A DNA stretch of 64,000 nucleotides from CAYSPG01 sp964432885. GTDB lineage: Bacteria; Bacteroidota; Bacteroidia; AKYH767-A; OLB10. A program made the position numbers and the translations under genes. The DNA is taken from NCBI GenBank assembly GCA_964432885.1, contig CAYSPG010000002.1:1-64000 (forward strand), read 5' to 3'. This document shows, one piece after another, positions 1 through 8,905 of the stretch. The notes beneath the pieces are model-generated. The model made no database searches. It was not told the origin of the DNA and saw only the letters and a list, made by a program, of their open reading frames with translations. Position 1 is the first letter of the stretch, and the number at the start of each line of letters is the position of its first letter.

Positions 1-13
1 AACGTATCCGAGC

Positions 14-52
14 GGGGGCTTGCTTTTGGGCGAACCCCAAAAGCAAGCCCCC
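14..52. repeat. Perfect 17-bp inverted repeat (hairpin)
   Basis: The arm at 14-30 (GGGGGCTTGCTTTTGGG) is exactly complementary to 36-52, around a 5-nt loop. No T-run follows, so it is not a textbook terminator for transcription from the left. It could still end a transcript entering the window, or be an interspersed palindromic repeat. No second copy was seen in this window. Confidence 0.85.
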
Positions 53-78
53 TCTCTTATACAAAAATAGTATTGCCC

Positions 79-106
79 TGTCATGCCGAGCGTAGCCGAG
101 GCATCT
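79..106. repeat. Interspersed TGTCATGCCGAGCG-type sequence
   Basis: A 28-nt GC-rich island in AT-rich intergenic DNA, with imperfect dyad symmetry (ATGCC at one end, GGCAT at the other). From memory, very similar strings are scattered between genes in many Bacteroidota genomes, but only one copy is visible here. Its function is unknown. Confidence 0.5.
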
Positions 107-208
107 AAAATGAAAGGACTAAATATAATCGGACAACAGTGATAATAAAAAACAAGTTTAAAATAATACAATTCAACAATTACACATTTGGATTTGTAAA
201 TTCGCACC

Positions 209-262
209 CATTCGTTATTCGTTCCATAAAATCGTAAATCCCAAATCGTAAATCGTACATTA
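209..262. repeat. AT-rich low-complexity leader repeat before glyA
   Basis: The stretch contains three near copies of AATCGTAAATC-like text (AAATCGTAAATC, AAATCGTAAATC, GTACATT), preceded by ATTCGTTATTCG, and ends 5 nt before the glyA ATG. A similar run lies at 35526-35565. It belongs to the group of AT-rich simple repeats placed against start codons in this window. Confidence 0.6.
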
Positions 263-267
263 TTCTT

Positions 268-1536
268 ATGCAAAAAGACAACACCATCTTTACACTCATC
301 CGCCACGAACTAAAACGTCAGCAAAACGGCATTGAGTTAATTGCTTCTGAAAACTTTGTGAGCGAGCAAGTAATGAAAGCCATGGGCACATGCCTTACTA
401 ATAAATATGCCGAAGGACTTCCATATAAAAGATATTATGGTGGCTGCGAAGTGGTGGATGAAATAGAACAAATAGCCATTGACCGTGCAAAAGAATTATT
501 TAACGCCACATGGGCAAATGTGCAACCACACAGTGGCGCGCAGGCCAACGCTGCCGTTATGCTTGGTTGTTTAAAACCGGGCGACACCATTTTAGGTTTT
601 AATCTTTCGCATGGCGGACATTTAACACACGGTTCGCCTGTAAATTTTTCGGGCAAATTATACCGCCCTGTTTTTTATGGTGTAGAAGAAAGCACCGGTG
701 TAATTGATTATGATAAAGTGGAACAAACAGCAGTTGCCGAAAAACCAAAGTTGATTATTTGCGGTGCATCAGCCTATTCGCGCGATTGGGATTATGCGCG
801 ATTGAGAAATATTGCTGATATGGTGGGCGCACTTGTGCTTGCTGATATTTCGCACCCAAGCGGATTGATTGCACGCGGATTATTAAACGACCCTATGCAG
901 CATTGCCATTTTGTGAGCACCACCACGCACAAAACGTTACGCGGCCCACGAGGCGGATTAATTATGATGGGAAAAGATTTTGAAAACCCCTGGGGATTAA
1001 AAACTCCCAAAGGCGAACCACGCATGATGACAGCCATTATGGACAGTGCCGTTTTCCCTGGCACACAAGGCGGACCATTGGAACATGTTATTGCATCTAA
1101 AGCTATTGCATTTGGCGAAGCTTTAAGCGATGAATACTTTGAATACTGTTTGCAATTAATCAGGAATGCAAAAGCAATGGCTGCCGAGTTTGTGAATCGT
1201 GGTTACAAAGTAATTTCGGGAGGAACCGATAATCATTTAATGTTGATTGACCTGCGCACAAAAAATGTTACGGGTAAAATTGCTGAAAATGCATTGGTAA
1301 AAGCAGACATTACAGTAAATAAAAACATGGTGCCGTTTGATACGCAATCGCCATTTGTAACTTCAGGAATGAGAGTAGGTACGCCTGCAATGACCACACG
1401 CGGGCTTAAAGAAAAAGACATGGTAACGATTGTGGACATGATTGATAAGGTGATTATGAATCATGATAAGGACACTGTTATTGATGAGGTGAAGAAGGAT
1501 GTAAATAAAATGATGGAAGGTTTTCCGTTGTATTAA
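268..1536 (+). CDS. glyA: Serine hydroxymethyltransferase
   Basis: A PLP-dependent cytoplasmic enzyme that interconverts serine plus tetrahydrofolate with glycine plus 5,10-methylene-tetrahydrofolate. It is the main one-carbon source for purines, thymidylate and methionine. The 422-residue length is normal for the bacterial family. The N-terminal region has ELIASENF, and the PLP-lysine motif [14 protein letters not shown] puts the Schiff-base lysine at K222. The region [16 protein letters not shown] follows. A short insertion ([17 protein letters not shown]) after the PLP motif is, as I recall, common in Bacteroidota SHMTs. The ATG at 268 is the first start and gives a full N-terminus. The gene is monocistronic, preceded by an AT-rich repeat leader and followed by a paired GC-rich inverted repeat. 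Confidence 0.97.
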   Translation: MQKDNTIFTLIRHELKRQQNGIELIASENFVSEQVMKAMGTCLTNKYAEGLPYKRYYGGCEVVDEIEQIAIDRAKELFNATWANVQPHSGAQANAAVMLGCLKPGDTILGFNLSHGGHLTHGSPVNFSGKLYRPVFYGVEESTGVIDYDKVEQTAVAEKPKLIICGASAYSRDWDYARLRNIADMVGALVLADISHPSGLIARGLLNDPMQHCHFVSTTTHKTLRGPRGGLIMMGKDFENPWGLKTPKGEPRMMTAIMDSAVFPGTQGGPLEHVIASKAIAFGEALSDEYFEYCLQLIRNAKAMAAEFVNRGYKVISGGTDNHLMLIDLRTKNVTGKIAENALVKADITVNKNMVPFDTQSPFVTSGMRVGTPAMTTRGLKEKDMVTIVDMIDKVIMNHDKDTVIDEVKKDVNKMMEGFPLY

Positions 1537-1542
1537 AAGCCC

Positions 1543-1651
1543 CACCCTGCCCTCCCCGTAGGGGAGGGTAAGAAAAAACAATGCTTATATATTGTGTTTC
1601 AAATTTGTTATAGCTCTTAGGTAAACCCTCCCCTACGGGGAGGGCAGGGTG
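1543..1651. repeat. Pair of inverted 27-bp GC-rich elements
   Basis: The 27 nt at 1543-1569 (CACCCTGCCCTCCCCGTAGG...) are the exact reverse complement of 1625-1651, across a 55-nt AT-rich spacer. Each arm is itself a small palindrome (CTCCCC-GTA-GGGGAG type). The unit has the same architecture as the element inside serS (44202-44240): a C-rich hairpin followed by a G-rich CAGGGTGTGG/CTGGGGGTGGGG tail. Together the arms could form a large cruciform or RNA stem between glyA and porQ and might end glyA transcription, although no clear T-tract follows. Confidence 0.9.
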
Positions 1652-1707
1652 TGGTCTACAATAAATTTTAACCAACAACGTTTGAGAAAATTAACAACCT
1701 TAAACTA

Positions 1708-2757
1708 ATGCAGAAAAAAATTTCCACTTCCCTCCTATTTATTTTATTATTCTCACAAACATATTCTCAAATTGGCGGCAGCACCACGTTTTCGTTTTTA
1801 AATTTAACACCCTCGGCACGGCAGGCTGCGCTTGGCGGAAATATTATTTCGGTTCGTGATAATGATTTAAATGCTGCTATTAATAATCCTGCCATTTTAA
1901 ATCCTGAAATGGATAAACAAATTACGTTTAACTACAATCCTCATTTTGCGGGAATAAAACATGGGTACGTTGGTTTTGGCAAGCAGGTAAATACACTCGG
2001 AACTTTTGCATTGGGCATTCAGTTTGTGGATTACGGAACGTTTAACCGCACGGATGAAACGGCACAGGAGCTTGGCACATTTTCGGCAGGTGATTATGCG
2101 TTTACAATTTCAGGAGCGCGACCTATTGGCTTAGATTCTATTTTGTTTGTGGGCGCAACCGTGCGTGTTATTTACAGTCATTTAGATACCTACACCTCAT
2201 GGGGTTTAGCTGCTGATTTGGGAATAAATTATTTCAGTAAAAACAAACTTACATCAGCCGCACTTAGCATTCGCAATGCAGGCGCACAACTAAAACCATA
2301 CACATCGGGTAACAAAGAGCCTTTACCGATAGAGGCCGAAATAGGAATTACAAAACGATTTGCAAAAGCTCCGTTTAGAATTACGCTTACGTACCGTCAT
2401 CTCGAAAACTTTGACATGACCTACATTGACCCAGCAACCGCAAACGAAACCGACCCCATAACCGGGCAAGCTAAAGAACCAGAAAAAGCAAAATTTGGAA
2501 ATAAACTATTGCGTCATTTTATCATAAGCAACGAAATTTTGTTGAGTAAAAATTTTCATTTGCGCATGGCCTACAATTTCCAAAGACGTAACGAATTAAA
2601 AGTTGAATCTCGCAGCGCCATGGTTGGATTGTCATTTGGCCTTGGAATTAAAGTTTCCAAATTTCATTTCAGCTATGCACGCAGTTTATATCATTTGGCA
2701 GGTGGAACAAACAGTTTGGCTATATCCACTTACCTTAATGATTTTAAAAGAAAATAA
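1708..2757 (+). CDS. porQ: Type IX secretion system protein PorQ
   Basis: A 349-residue protein with a signal peptide (hydrophobic residues 6-20, ending YSQ). The mature N-terminus begins IGGSTTFSFLNLTPSARQAALGG, which is the hallmark of PorQ, a member of the PorV/FadL-like family of outer-membrane beta-barrels. In Porphyromonas gingivalis PorQ is needed for T9SS function and helps tether the sortase to the surface. The alternating hydrophobic strands and terminal aromatic residues fit an outer-membrane barrel. The many T9SS sorting domains in this window are cargo of this system. It is unlinked to other por genes here. Confidence 0.88.
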   Translation: MQKKISTSLLFILLFSQTYSQIGGSTTFSFLNLTPSARQAALGGNIISVRDNDLNAAINNPAILNPEMDKQITFNYNPHFAGIKHGYVGFGKQVNTLGTFALGIQFVDYGTFNRTDETAQELGTFSAGDYAFTISGARPIGLDSILFVGATVRVIYSHLDTYTSWGLAADLGINYFSKNKLTSAALSIRNAGAQLKPYTSGNKEPLPIEAEIGITKRFAKAPFRITLTYRHLENFDMTYIDPATANETDPITGQAKEPEKAKFGNKLLRHFIISNEILLSKNFHLRMAYNFQRRNELKVESRSAMVGLSFGLGIKVSKFHFSYARSLYHLAGGTNSLAISTYLNDFKRK

Positions 2758-2829
2758 ATAAGAATATTTAAGAGAGGACAAAGTTTTATTTAAGCTAAAT
2801 CGGATATACTCTTTTCCATTTCTTCTTTT

Positions 2830-2837
2830 TACCTTCG
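2830..2837 (+). promoter_or_regulatory. Candidate -7 box TACCTTCG
   Basis: One mismatch from the Bacteroidota -7 consensus TAnnTTTG, 43 nt before the GTG start of the ABC transporter. No convincing -33 TTTG is placed 17-20 nt upstream. Confidence 0.3.
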
Positions 2838-2880
2838 CAAAACTTTAGTTACCACATTCTGTTATAAGCAAAACTTTTTT

Positions 2881-4668
2881 GTGAATATCCTATACTCCTA
2901 CCTTAAACGTCAATGGCCACTGGCTATACTGGCTCTTGTTCTTGCAGCCGTTAACCAGTGTTTCTCATTGCTTGATCCGCTTATTATTGGCAAAATGCTT
3001 GATAAATTTGGCATGCACGCTGCCGACTTTAATCATGATACCAAAAAATTTGTGGGTGGCATCATTTGGTTTTTACTTGCATCAATGGGCGTAGCATTGG
3101 TATCGCGCATAGCCAAAAATTTTCAGGATTATTTTGTTAACGTTATTGTGCAGCGCACCGGAGCACAGATGTATAGTGATGGCATAAAACATTCGCTTGA
3201 ACTGCCATACCAGATTTTCGAAGACCAGCGCAGTGGCGAAACATTAGGCAAACTTCAAAAAGTGCGTACCGATAGCGAAAAACTGATTAATGCATTTGTA
3301 AATATCTTGTTTACAAGCATTGTGGGAATTATTTTTGTTTTGGTGTATGCCATCAACGTACACTGGGCAATAGCACCCATGTTTTTACTTACTGTGCCGG
3401 CACTGGCATTTGTAAGCAACTTACTAAGCAAAAAAATTAAAGTTATTTCAAAAACCATTCTTGGCGAAACAACTGCACTTGCTGGTGCAACAACAGAATC
3501 TCTTCGTAATATTGAACTGGTAAAAAGTTTGGGCCTTGCTAACCAGGAAATAAACAGACTTAACACGGTAACATCTAAAATTTTAAACCTGGAGTTAAAA
3601 AAAGTAAAGTACATACGCAGTTTAAGTTTTGTACAGGGTACTACGGTAAACTTTTTGCGCACATGTTTTGTATTTCTTCTTTATTATTTAATTTTTAAAG
3701 AGCAAATTACACCGGGTAAAATGATGACACTTATGTTTTACTCTTTTTTCATTTTTGGTCCTTTGCAGGAAATGGGAAACGTAATTGCCATTTACCGCGA
3801 AGCACAGGCATCGCTTCAAAACTTTAAACAGATTATTGAAACACCTGTTGAGTACAGGCCTTCGCAACCAAAAAAATTAAACAAACTCGAAACATTCGAA
3901 TTCAGCAATGTTGATTTCAGGCATCAGTCGGCATCTACCAATGCACTTACCGGAATAAATTTTAAAGTAAGCAAAGGCGAAACCATTGCATTTGTTGGGC
4001 CATCCGGTTCGGGAAAAACCACATTGGTAAAATTGCTTGTGGGACTATACCAGCCCAAAGCCGGTGAAATTAAATACGATAACATTAGCGGCACCGAAAT
4101 AGACTTGCTTGAATTACGCGAACAAATAGGATTTGTAACACAAGACACACAGCTTTTTGCCGGAACGATAAAAGAAAATTTACTATTTGTAAATCCAAAT
4201 GCCACCGACCAGCAAATTGCTGATGCATTGCAAAAATCATCTTGTCAAAATTTACTAAAGCGGGCCGACAAAGGAATAGATACAATGATTGGCGAAGGAG
4301 GAATAAAAGTTTCGGGTGGTGAAAAACAGCGGCTTTCAATTGCGCGCGCTTTGTTACGCAAACCCAATTTGCTTGTTATGGATGAGGCAACATCATCGCT
4401 TGATTCTATTACCGAAGAAGAAATTACCGATACCATCAAAAACATTAACAAAGACAAAAACATCATTACCATATTAATTGCGCACAGGCTATCAACCATA
4501 ATGCATGCCGACAGAATTTTTGTATTGGAACATGGCGTAATTGCCGAAACCGGAAACCATGATGAATTGCTTGCTGAAAAAGGATTGTATTATGCCATGT
4601 GGCGGCAGCAAATTGGCGAGCGCAAACGCGAAACCACTCCGGCAAATGGTATGCGAATGCCTGCCTGA
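2881..4668 (+). CDS. ABC transporter, fused permease/ATPase (exporter type)
   Basis: A 595-residue half-transporter for ATP-driven export, expected to work as a homodimer in the inner membrane. An N-terminal six-helix ABC type 1 membrane domain (about residues 10-310) is followed by the nucleotide-binding domain. That domain has Walker A GPSGSGKTT at 373, the signature SGGEKQR at 478, Walker B LLVMDEA with D501/E502, and the switch histidine in AHRLS at H535. The start is GTG at 2881. Substrate cannot be deduced; lipids and peptides are usual for this class. The stop overlaps the start of the next gene (TGATG), so the two are probably co-translated. Confidence 0.9.
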   Translation: MNILYSYLKRQWPLAILALVLAAVNQCFSLLDPLIIGKMLDKFGMHAADFNHDTKKFVGGIIWFLLASMGVALVSRIAKNFQDYFVNVIVQRTGAQMYSDGIKHSLELPYQIFEDQRSGETLGKLQKVRTDSEKLINAFVNILFTSIVGIIFVLVYAINVHWAIAPMFLLTVPALAFVSNLLSKKIKVISKTILGETTALAGATTESLRNIELVKSLGLANQEINRLNTVTSKILNLELKKVKYIRSLSFVQGTTVNFLRTCFVFLLYYLIFKEQITPGKMMTLMFYSFFIFGPLQEMGNVIAIYREAQASLQNFKQIIETPVEYRPSQPKKLNKLETFEFSNVDFRHQSASTNALTGINFKVSKGETIAFVGPSGSGKTTLVKLLVGLYQPKAGEIKYDNISGTEIDLLELREQIGFVTQDTQLFAGTIKENLLFVNPNATDQQIADALQKSSCQNLLKRADKGIDTMIGEGGIKVSGGEKQRLSIARALLRKPNLLVMDEATSSLDSITEEEITDTIKNINKDKNIITILIAHRLSTIMHADRIFVLEHGVIAETGNHDELLAEKGLYYAMWRQQIGERKRETTPANGMRMPA

Positions 4669-5297
4669 TGAAAAATTTTAATTTTACTCAATGTACAGAT
4701 TTCCTCCGAAATCGTTTTTCAAAACCGTTGCCCGGTCCTGATGCGCACAAAAAGCTTTCGCCACCTCACCGTATAATTCCAGATGTAAATTCACTTAATG
4801 ATTACCGCACTGCTTGTGTAATGTTGCTTATTAAAAACATCAGAGATAAACCACATTTAATTTTTATTGATCGTGCAGATGACGGGCATGTGCATTCAGG
4901 ACAAATTTCGTTACCGGGAGGAAAGACTGAGCACTTCGACCACGATTTAATGCAAACAGCTTTGCGCGAAACAAAAGAAGAAATAGGCATTGCCGAAAAT
5001 CAAATTGATGTGTTTGGAAAACTTAGCCCTATATACATTCCTCCAAGTAATTTTTTGGTTCATCCTTATGCAGGATGTATTGTTAGTGAAACAGCGTTTA
5101 ACAGAGATGAAAAAGAAGTAAAACGAATTTTAGAAATCCCTTTACATGATTTTTTTAGTGACGGTGCTGTTAATCTTTCGGCACAGCATCAAACACATCG
5201 CGGAATAGTTACTGCACCATGCTATCAATTACATGGTGTAAAAATTTGGGGAGCCACTTGCATGATAACTTCTGAGTTTCTGGAACTGTTTGAATAA
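4668..5297 (+). CDS. NUDIX hydrolase, CoA pyrophosphatase-like
   Basis: A 209-residue protein of the NUDIX superfamily. Residues 80-110 carry SGQISLPGGKTE and the NUDIX core REXXEEXG (RETKEEIGI). The SGQISLPGG context and overall length match the CoA diphosphatase branch (NUDT7/YeaB-like), which cleaves CoA or similar nucleoside diphosphate derivatives. The ATG at 4668 overlaps the ABC transporter stop by one base. A longer frame to 4599 would run inside that gene and adds residues unlike the family, so the shorter start is chosen. Specific substrate is inferred from the family only. Confidence 0.82.
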   Translation: MKNFNFTQCTDFLRNRFSKPLPGPDAHKKLSPPHRIIPDVNSLNDYRTACVMLLIKNIRDKPHLIFIDRADDGHVHSGQISLPGGKTEHFDHDLMQTALRETKEEIGIAENQIDVFGKLSPIYIPPSNFLVHPYAGCIVSETAFNRDEKEVKRILEIPLHDFFSDGAVNLSAQHQTHRGIVTAPCYQLHGVKIWGATCMITSEFLELFE

Positions 5298-5305
5298 CTA
5301 TCCTG

Positions 5306-6196
5306 TTAATCCCAGTTTTTAAGGGTATTAATTTTTGCTTTTTGCACATTAAGCACCTCATGGGTTGTGGCCGATGTTCCAACTTTGTTTACAAATGCAA
5401 CTGCATATAATTTTGATGTGTTAAATGCTGATACATCAACCGAAAAAGTTTTTTTAAAAACACCCCCTGCAATAAGTTTTGAATTATCAATGACATCGCC
5501 CATAGCGGCTGATGACAAAAATTTACGCACTACATTATTGTGCTTAAATCCCACAATAGGATTTCCTAAATTAAAATACGGACTACCTGATGTGCCATTG
5601 TAATTATTTTTTTGATCGTAGCCAGAGCCAGTACCTGTAACTTCGTTTTCTACTAACAAAACCGTAAGATTGTAAGTACCGCTCAATGCTTGGTTAAAAC
5701 CTGCCTGCACTTCAACTGTAGCAACACTGCCTGATAAATTTGAATTTATTGCAAGTCCACATACCGAAGTTTTGGCAAGTACCAAAGAAGTATTGGAAGT
5801 AAATTGTGATGGCTGAAGAACTACATTTCCTAATGAAGGAATACGGCTAACCATGCCGCTTGGGTATGCGGAAACAGCAAACGTAGTTGCATAAGTAAAC
5901 ATTTGTGGTAGCACCATGCCATCGGCATCGTGCATACAAGCAGCTATTATCTTTTCGGGATTGGTTGCAACTGTTTGTTCGAGTTTAGAAAGTCCATCGG
6001 GACATGCACCATAAGCAGCACTTGTAAACATTTCAATAAGCGCTTTTTGGGTGAATGTCGATGGCACCTGGCCAATTGAGTTTCCTGTTGCTGTGGTGGT
6101 ATCAGCTGAAGTTGCAGGTGATGGTGTGTCATCACTATTTTTTTTGCATGCAACAAATACAAGAGCAGCTAATGCTGCAATAATTGATTTATTCAT
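5306..6196 (-). CDS. Omp28-related outer membrane lipoprotein
   Basis: A 296-residue lipoprotein. The signal peptide ends in the lipobox LVFVAC with C17 as the lipidated residue, followed by KKNSDD and a Ser/Thr/Ala-rich linker. The segment ALIEMFTSAAYGACPDG and the later VNEVTGTGSGYDQ-like stretch align by eye with the Omp28 family. In the two neighbouring secreted relatives the same position carries a thioredoxin-type CxxC (CGPC, CGWC). Here only one cysteine remains (YGAC), so a disulfide role is unlikely. It is convergent with the NUDIX gene (8-nt gap). Function of Omp28 proteins is not established. Confidence 0.75.
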   Translation of the reverse strand: MNKSIIAALAALVFVACKKNSDDTPSPATSADTTTATGNSIGQVPSTFTQKALIEMFTSAAYGACPDGLSKLEQTVATNPEKIIAACMHDADGMVLPQMFTYATTFAVSAYPSGMVSRIPSLGNVVLQPSQFTSNTSLVLAKTSVCGLAINSNLSGSVATVEVQAGFNQALSGTYNLTVLLVENEVTGTGSGYDQKNNYNGTSGSPYFNLGNPIVGFKHNNVVRKFLSSAAMGDVIDNSKLIAGGVFKKTFSVDVSAFNTSKLYAVAFVNKVGTSATTHEVLNVQKAKINTLKNWD

Positions 6197-6306
6197 AGTG
6201 CCAACTTTTAATTTATTTACGGACGAATCAAAAAATTGTTTCTAACATAAAATTAACCATTGGCTAAAGGAGTTTTTTTCATTTTTACACCAAATCATTA
6301 CAAGCT

Positions 6307-6720
6307 ATGAATACATTTACCATACGTGTTTACGGCATTTTAATAAACAACAAAAAAGAAATTTTGCTGTCGGATGAAGAATACAATGGAATGAGATTTA
6401 CAAAATTTCCGGGTGGAGGTTTGCAATATGGCGAAGGAACTATTGATTGCCTTAAGCGCGAATTTATTGAAGAGGCTGGTTTAACAATTGAAGTGCTTTC
6501 TCACTATTACACCACCGATTTTTTTCAGCCATCGGCTTTTAGTAACGAAAAACAGGTGCTGAGCATTTATTACAAAATCAAATGCAGCGATGCTCCTGAA
6601 ACATTTATTCAAAACTCAAATCCATTTTTTTATTGGAAAAAATTAAACGCTCTTTCTGTTAATGATGTTACTTTCCCGATTGACAAAAAAGTGGTGGCCA
6701 TGCTTGAGGAAGAATATTAA
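6307..6720 (+). CDS. NUDIX hydrolase
   Basis: A 137-residue single-domain NUDIX protein. The full box GX5EX7REXXEEXG is present in GGLQYGE...REFIEEAGL, around residues 38-62, so the metal-binding site is intact. Such small proteins hydrolyse nucleoside diphosphates linked to some other group; the exact substrate cannot be read from the sequence. It stands alone, divergent from the Omp28 lipoprotein. Confidence 0.85.
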   Translation: MNTFTIRVYGILINNKKEILLSDEEYNGMRFTKFPGGGLQYGEGTIDCLKREFIEEAGLTIEVLSHYYTTDFFQPSAFSNEKQVLSIYYKIKCSDAPETFIQNSNPFFYWKKLNALSVNDVTFPIDKKVVAMLEEEY

Positions 6721-6902
6721 GCACTGGGCCAGCATTTGAAAAAGCAATTTTACAGCCTCAGTTAAATTGTCAAATGTCTCGTTTATATCGGCTTTTTCCC
6801 GTTTAAAACTTTACCGCCTGTTTTTTCAACAGTCGTCTTGCAAATAAAAGTAAAACCTTTACTTTTACGCCTCCATAAAATACAAATCATAAATATTAAA
6901 AA

Positions 6903-8765
6903 ATGAAAAAACTCTACGTATTACTTGCTGCACTTGCTATTACAGCTACAGCAAATGCTCAAACTCAACGATTGGTTCTTGTTGAGGAATTTACAGGCGA
7001 AACCTGCGGCCCATGCGCAGCGCAAAATCCAGGTTTTAATGCCATACTTAATGCCAATTCAACCAAGGCCATTTCAATTAAGTATCAAAATAACATTCCT
7101 TCTTCGGGTCCAAACTTTTATCAGTATAACACTGCTGATATTGCAACCCGTACCACATTTTACGCCAACAATTATTCACCCCATGCATTTATTGATGGCA
7201 ATGTATGGAACGATGTTGCTGGATTGATGACTGCAACCATGATTAACAACCGCTTCGCAGTTACATCGCCTTTCGAAATTGAGGTAAGCCACACACTTTC
7301 ACCTGCTGAAGATACTATATATACACACACTGTAATTCGTGCTACGGCTGCTGTAAGCGGAAATCTTAGTGCACGCGTTGCAGTGGTTGAACATGCAGTA
7401 TATGGTTACACATCACCCAATGGCGAAAGCGATTATGAAAACGTTATGCGTAAAATGTTGCCAACTGCAACAGGAACTGCGCTGCCTGCTTCATTTGCAG
7501 TTGGCGATTCAGTAGTACTTGACCTTGCATGGAAAATTGCTGCATCACCAACTACTTACCCTGGTCCTGTTCCGGTTCAGTTAAAGGTTATTTCTTTTGT
7601 ACAAAACAATACTACCAAAGAAATTCTTCAGGCAGGAAATGACAATACACTTGTTGCGCTGGATCCAGGCATTGGTGCTGTATCAAACGTAAACGCTCTT
7701 GTTTGCGGAAGTACAGTTACACCTGATGTAGATATAGAAAACCTTGGCGTTACAACTTTAACAAGTGTTGACGTTCAATACACACTTGATGCCAACCCAA
7801 TGCAAACCTATGTATGGACAGGTTCATTGGCTCAGGGTGCTACAGCTACAGCTACATTACCAGCCATTTCAATTACTCCTGGCACACATACATTAAACGT
7901 TACACTTGCCAACCCTAACGGCCTGCCTGACCAGGTTCCACAAAATAGCAGCACTACCTTTGCTTTTGGAGTTCCAATTGCTGTTACAGGTGTTACACAA
8001 GATTTTGTTGCCACCACATTTCCTCCTGCCAACTGGGTACGCGAAAATCCTGACAACGGATACACTTGGACACGCGTAGCCGCAGGATTAAATACTACCG
8101 GTTCGGCTAAAATGGATTTTTATAACAGCAACGCAGGTAACATTGATATTTTAGATATTGCTCAGGAAATTGATATGACTACTGCTTCTGGCGCAACGCT
8201 TGTTTTTGATGTTGCACACCGTCAGTATTCTGCTCAATATTCTGATGTTTTAAGTGTTGATGCTTCTACCGATTGTGGATTATCATGGAACACTGTTTGG
8301 TCTAAATCAGGTGCTACCCTGGCATCAGTTACAGGTTACACTACTTCGGCATTTACTCCTACCACTGCTCAGTGGCGCAATGAAGTGGTTGACCTTGCTG
8401 CTTACCTTGGACAATCCAATGTATTATTACGCTTTCATGCATTGAGTGATTATGGCAACAACTGTTACATTGATAATGTAAATGTAACTGTTACCACAAG
8501 CGTTAACAATCCTGAATTTGACAATGCAATTTCAGTATATCCAAATCCTGCAAAAGATGTTGTAAACGTTCGCGTAAACTTGGTCGATAGCAAAAACCTT
8601 CAATTTACTGTTACCGATTTATCGGGTAAACAAATACTAAGCGCAAATGCTAAAGGAAACAACTTTACTCAAAGAATAGATGTTTCTAAAATTTCAGCCG
8701 GAACTTATTTCCTTAAAATTGAGTCAGAAGGAAAAACATCTGTTAAGAAAATTACAGTTGAATAA
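6903..8765 (+). CDS. Secreted Omp28/thioredoxin-like protein with T9SS sorting domain
   Basis: A 620-residue exported protein. The signal peptide ends NAQ at about residue 20. Next comes a thioredoxin-like start (VLVEEFTGETCGPCAAQNP) with a CGPC active-site motif at about residues 35-38, then Omp28-like sequence. The middle holds CARDB-like beta repeats (around 260-350) and a MAM/jelly-roll-like region (around 370-530). The last 75 residues form a T9SS type A sorting domain (VYPNPAKD...LSGKQ...ISAGTYFLKI...KKITVE). It is probably exported through the T9SS and attached to the cell surface. A strong terminator follows. A role as surface thiol oxidoreductase is possible but inferred from CxxC alone. 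Confidence 0.82.
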   Translation: MKKLYVLLAALAITATANAQTQRLVLVEEFTGETCGPCAAQNPGFNAILNANSTKAISIKYQNNIPSSGPNFYQYNTADIATRTTFYANNYSPHAFIDGNVWNDVAGLMTATMINNRFAVTSPFEIEVSHTLSPAEDTIYTHTVIRATAAVSGNLSARVAVVEHAVYGYTSPNGESDYENVMRKMLPTATGTALPASFAVGDSVVLDLAWKIAASPTTYPGPVPVQLKVISFVQNNTTKEILQAGNDNTLVALDPGIGAVSNVNALVCGSTVTPDVDIENLGVTTLTSVDVQYTLDANPMQTYVWTGSLAQGATATATLPAISITPGTHTLNVTLANPNGLPDQVPQNSSTTFAFGVPIAVTGVTQDFVATTFPPANWVRENPDNGYTWTRVAAGLNTTGSAKMDFYNSNAGNIDILDIAQEIDMTTASGATLVFDVAHRQYSAQYSDVLSVDASTDCGLSWNTVWSKSGATLASVTGYTTSAFTPTTAQWRNEVVDLAAYLGQSNVLLRFHALSDYGNNCYIDNVNVTVTTSVNNPEFDNAISVYPNPAKDVVNVRVNLVDSKNLQFTVTDLSGKQILSANAKGNNFTQRIDVSKISAGTYFLKIESEGKTSVKKITVE

Positions 8766-8794
8766 GCTCTAAATAATAATAGAATTATAAAAAA

Positions 8795-8823
8795 AGCGAC
8801 CGGTTAATTCGGTCGCTTTTTTT
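8795..8823 (+). terminator. Rho-independent terminator
   Basis: An 8-bp stem AGCGACCG / CGGTCGCT with a 7-nt loop, preceded by an A-run and followed by seven T. It lies 30 nt after the stop of the CGPC-containing secreted protein and could act on both strands. Confidence 0.88.
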
Positions 8824-8905
8824 ATACACAAAAGTGAAGGGTTGCTCTTTTAATTCGCTTTTTTTTATTTCTTTGTACCAATAACCCAATATAAAAATTA
8901 TTATC

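Noticed and set aside
1478..1678. Minus-strand frames across the inverted 27-bp repeats
   Set aside because: They are produced by the stop-free GC-rich repeats and lack any protein features.
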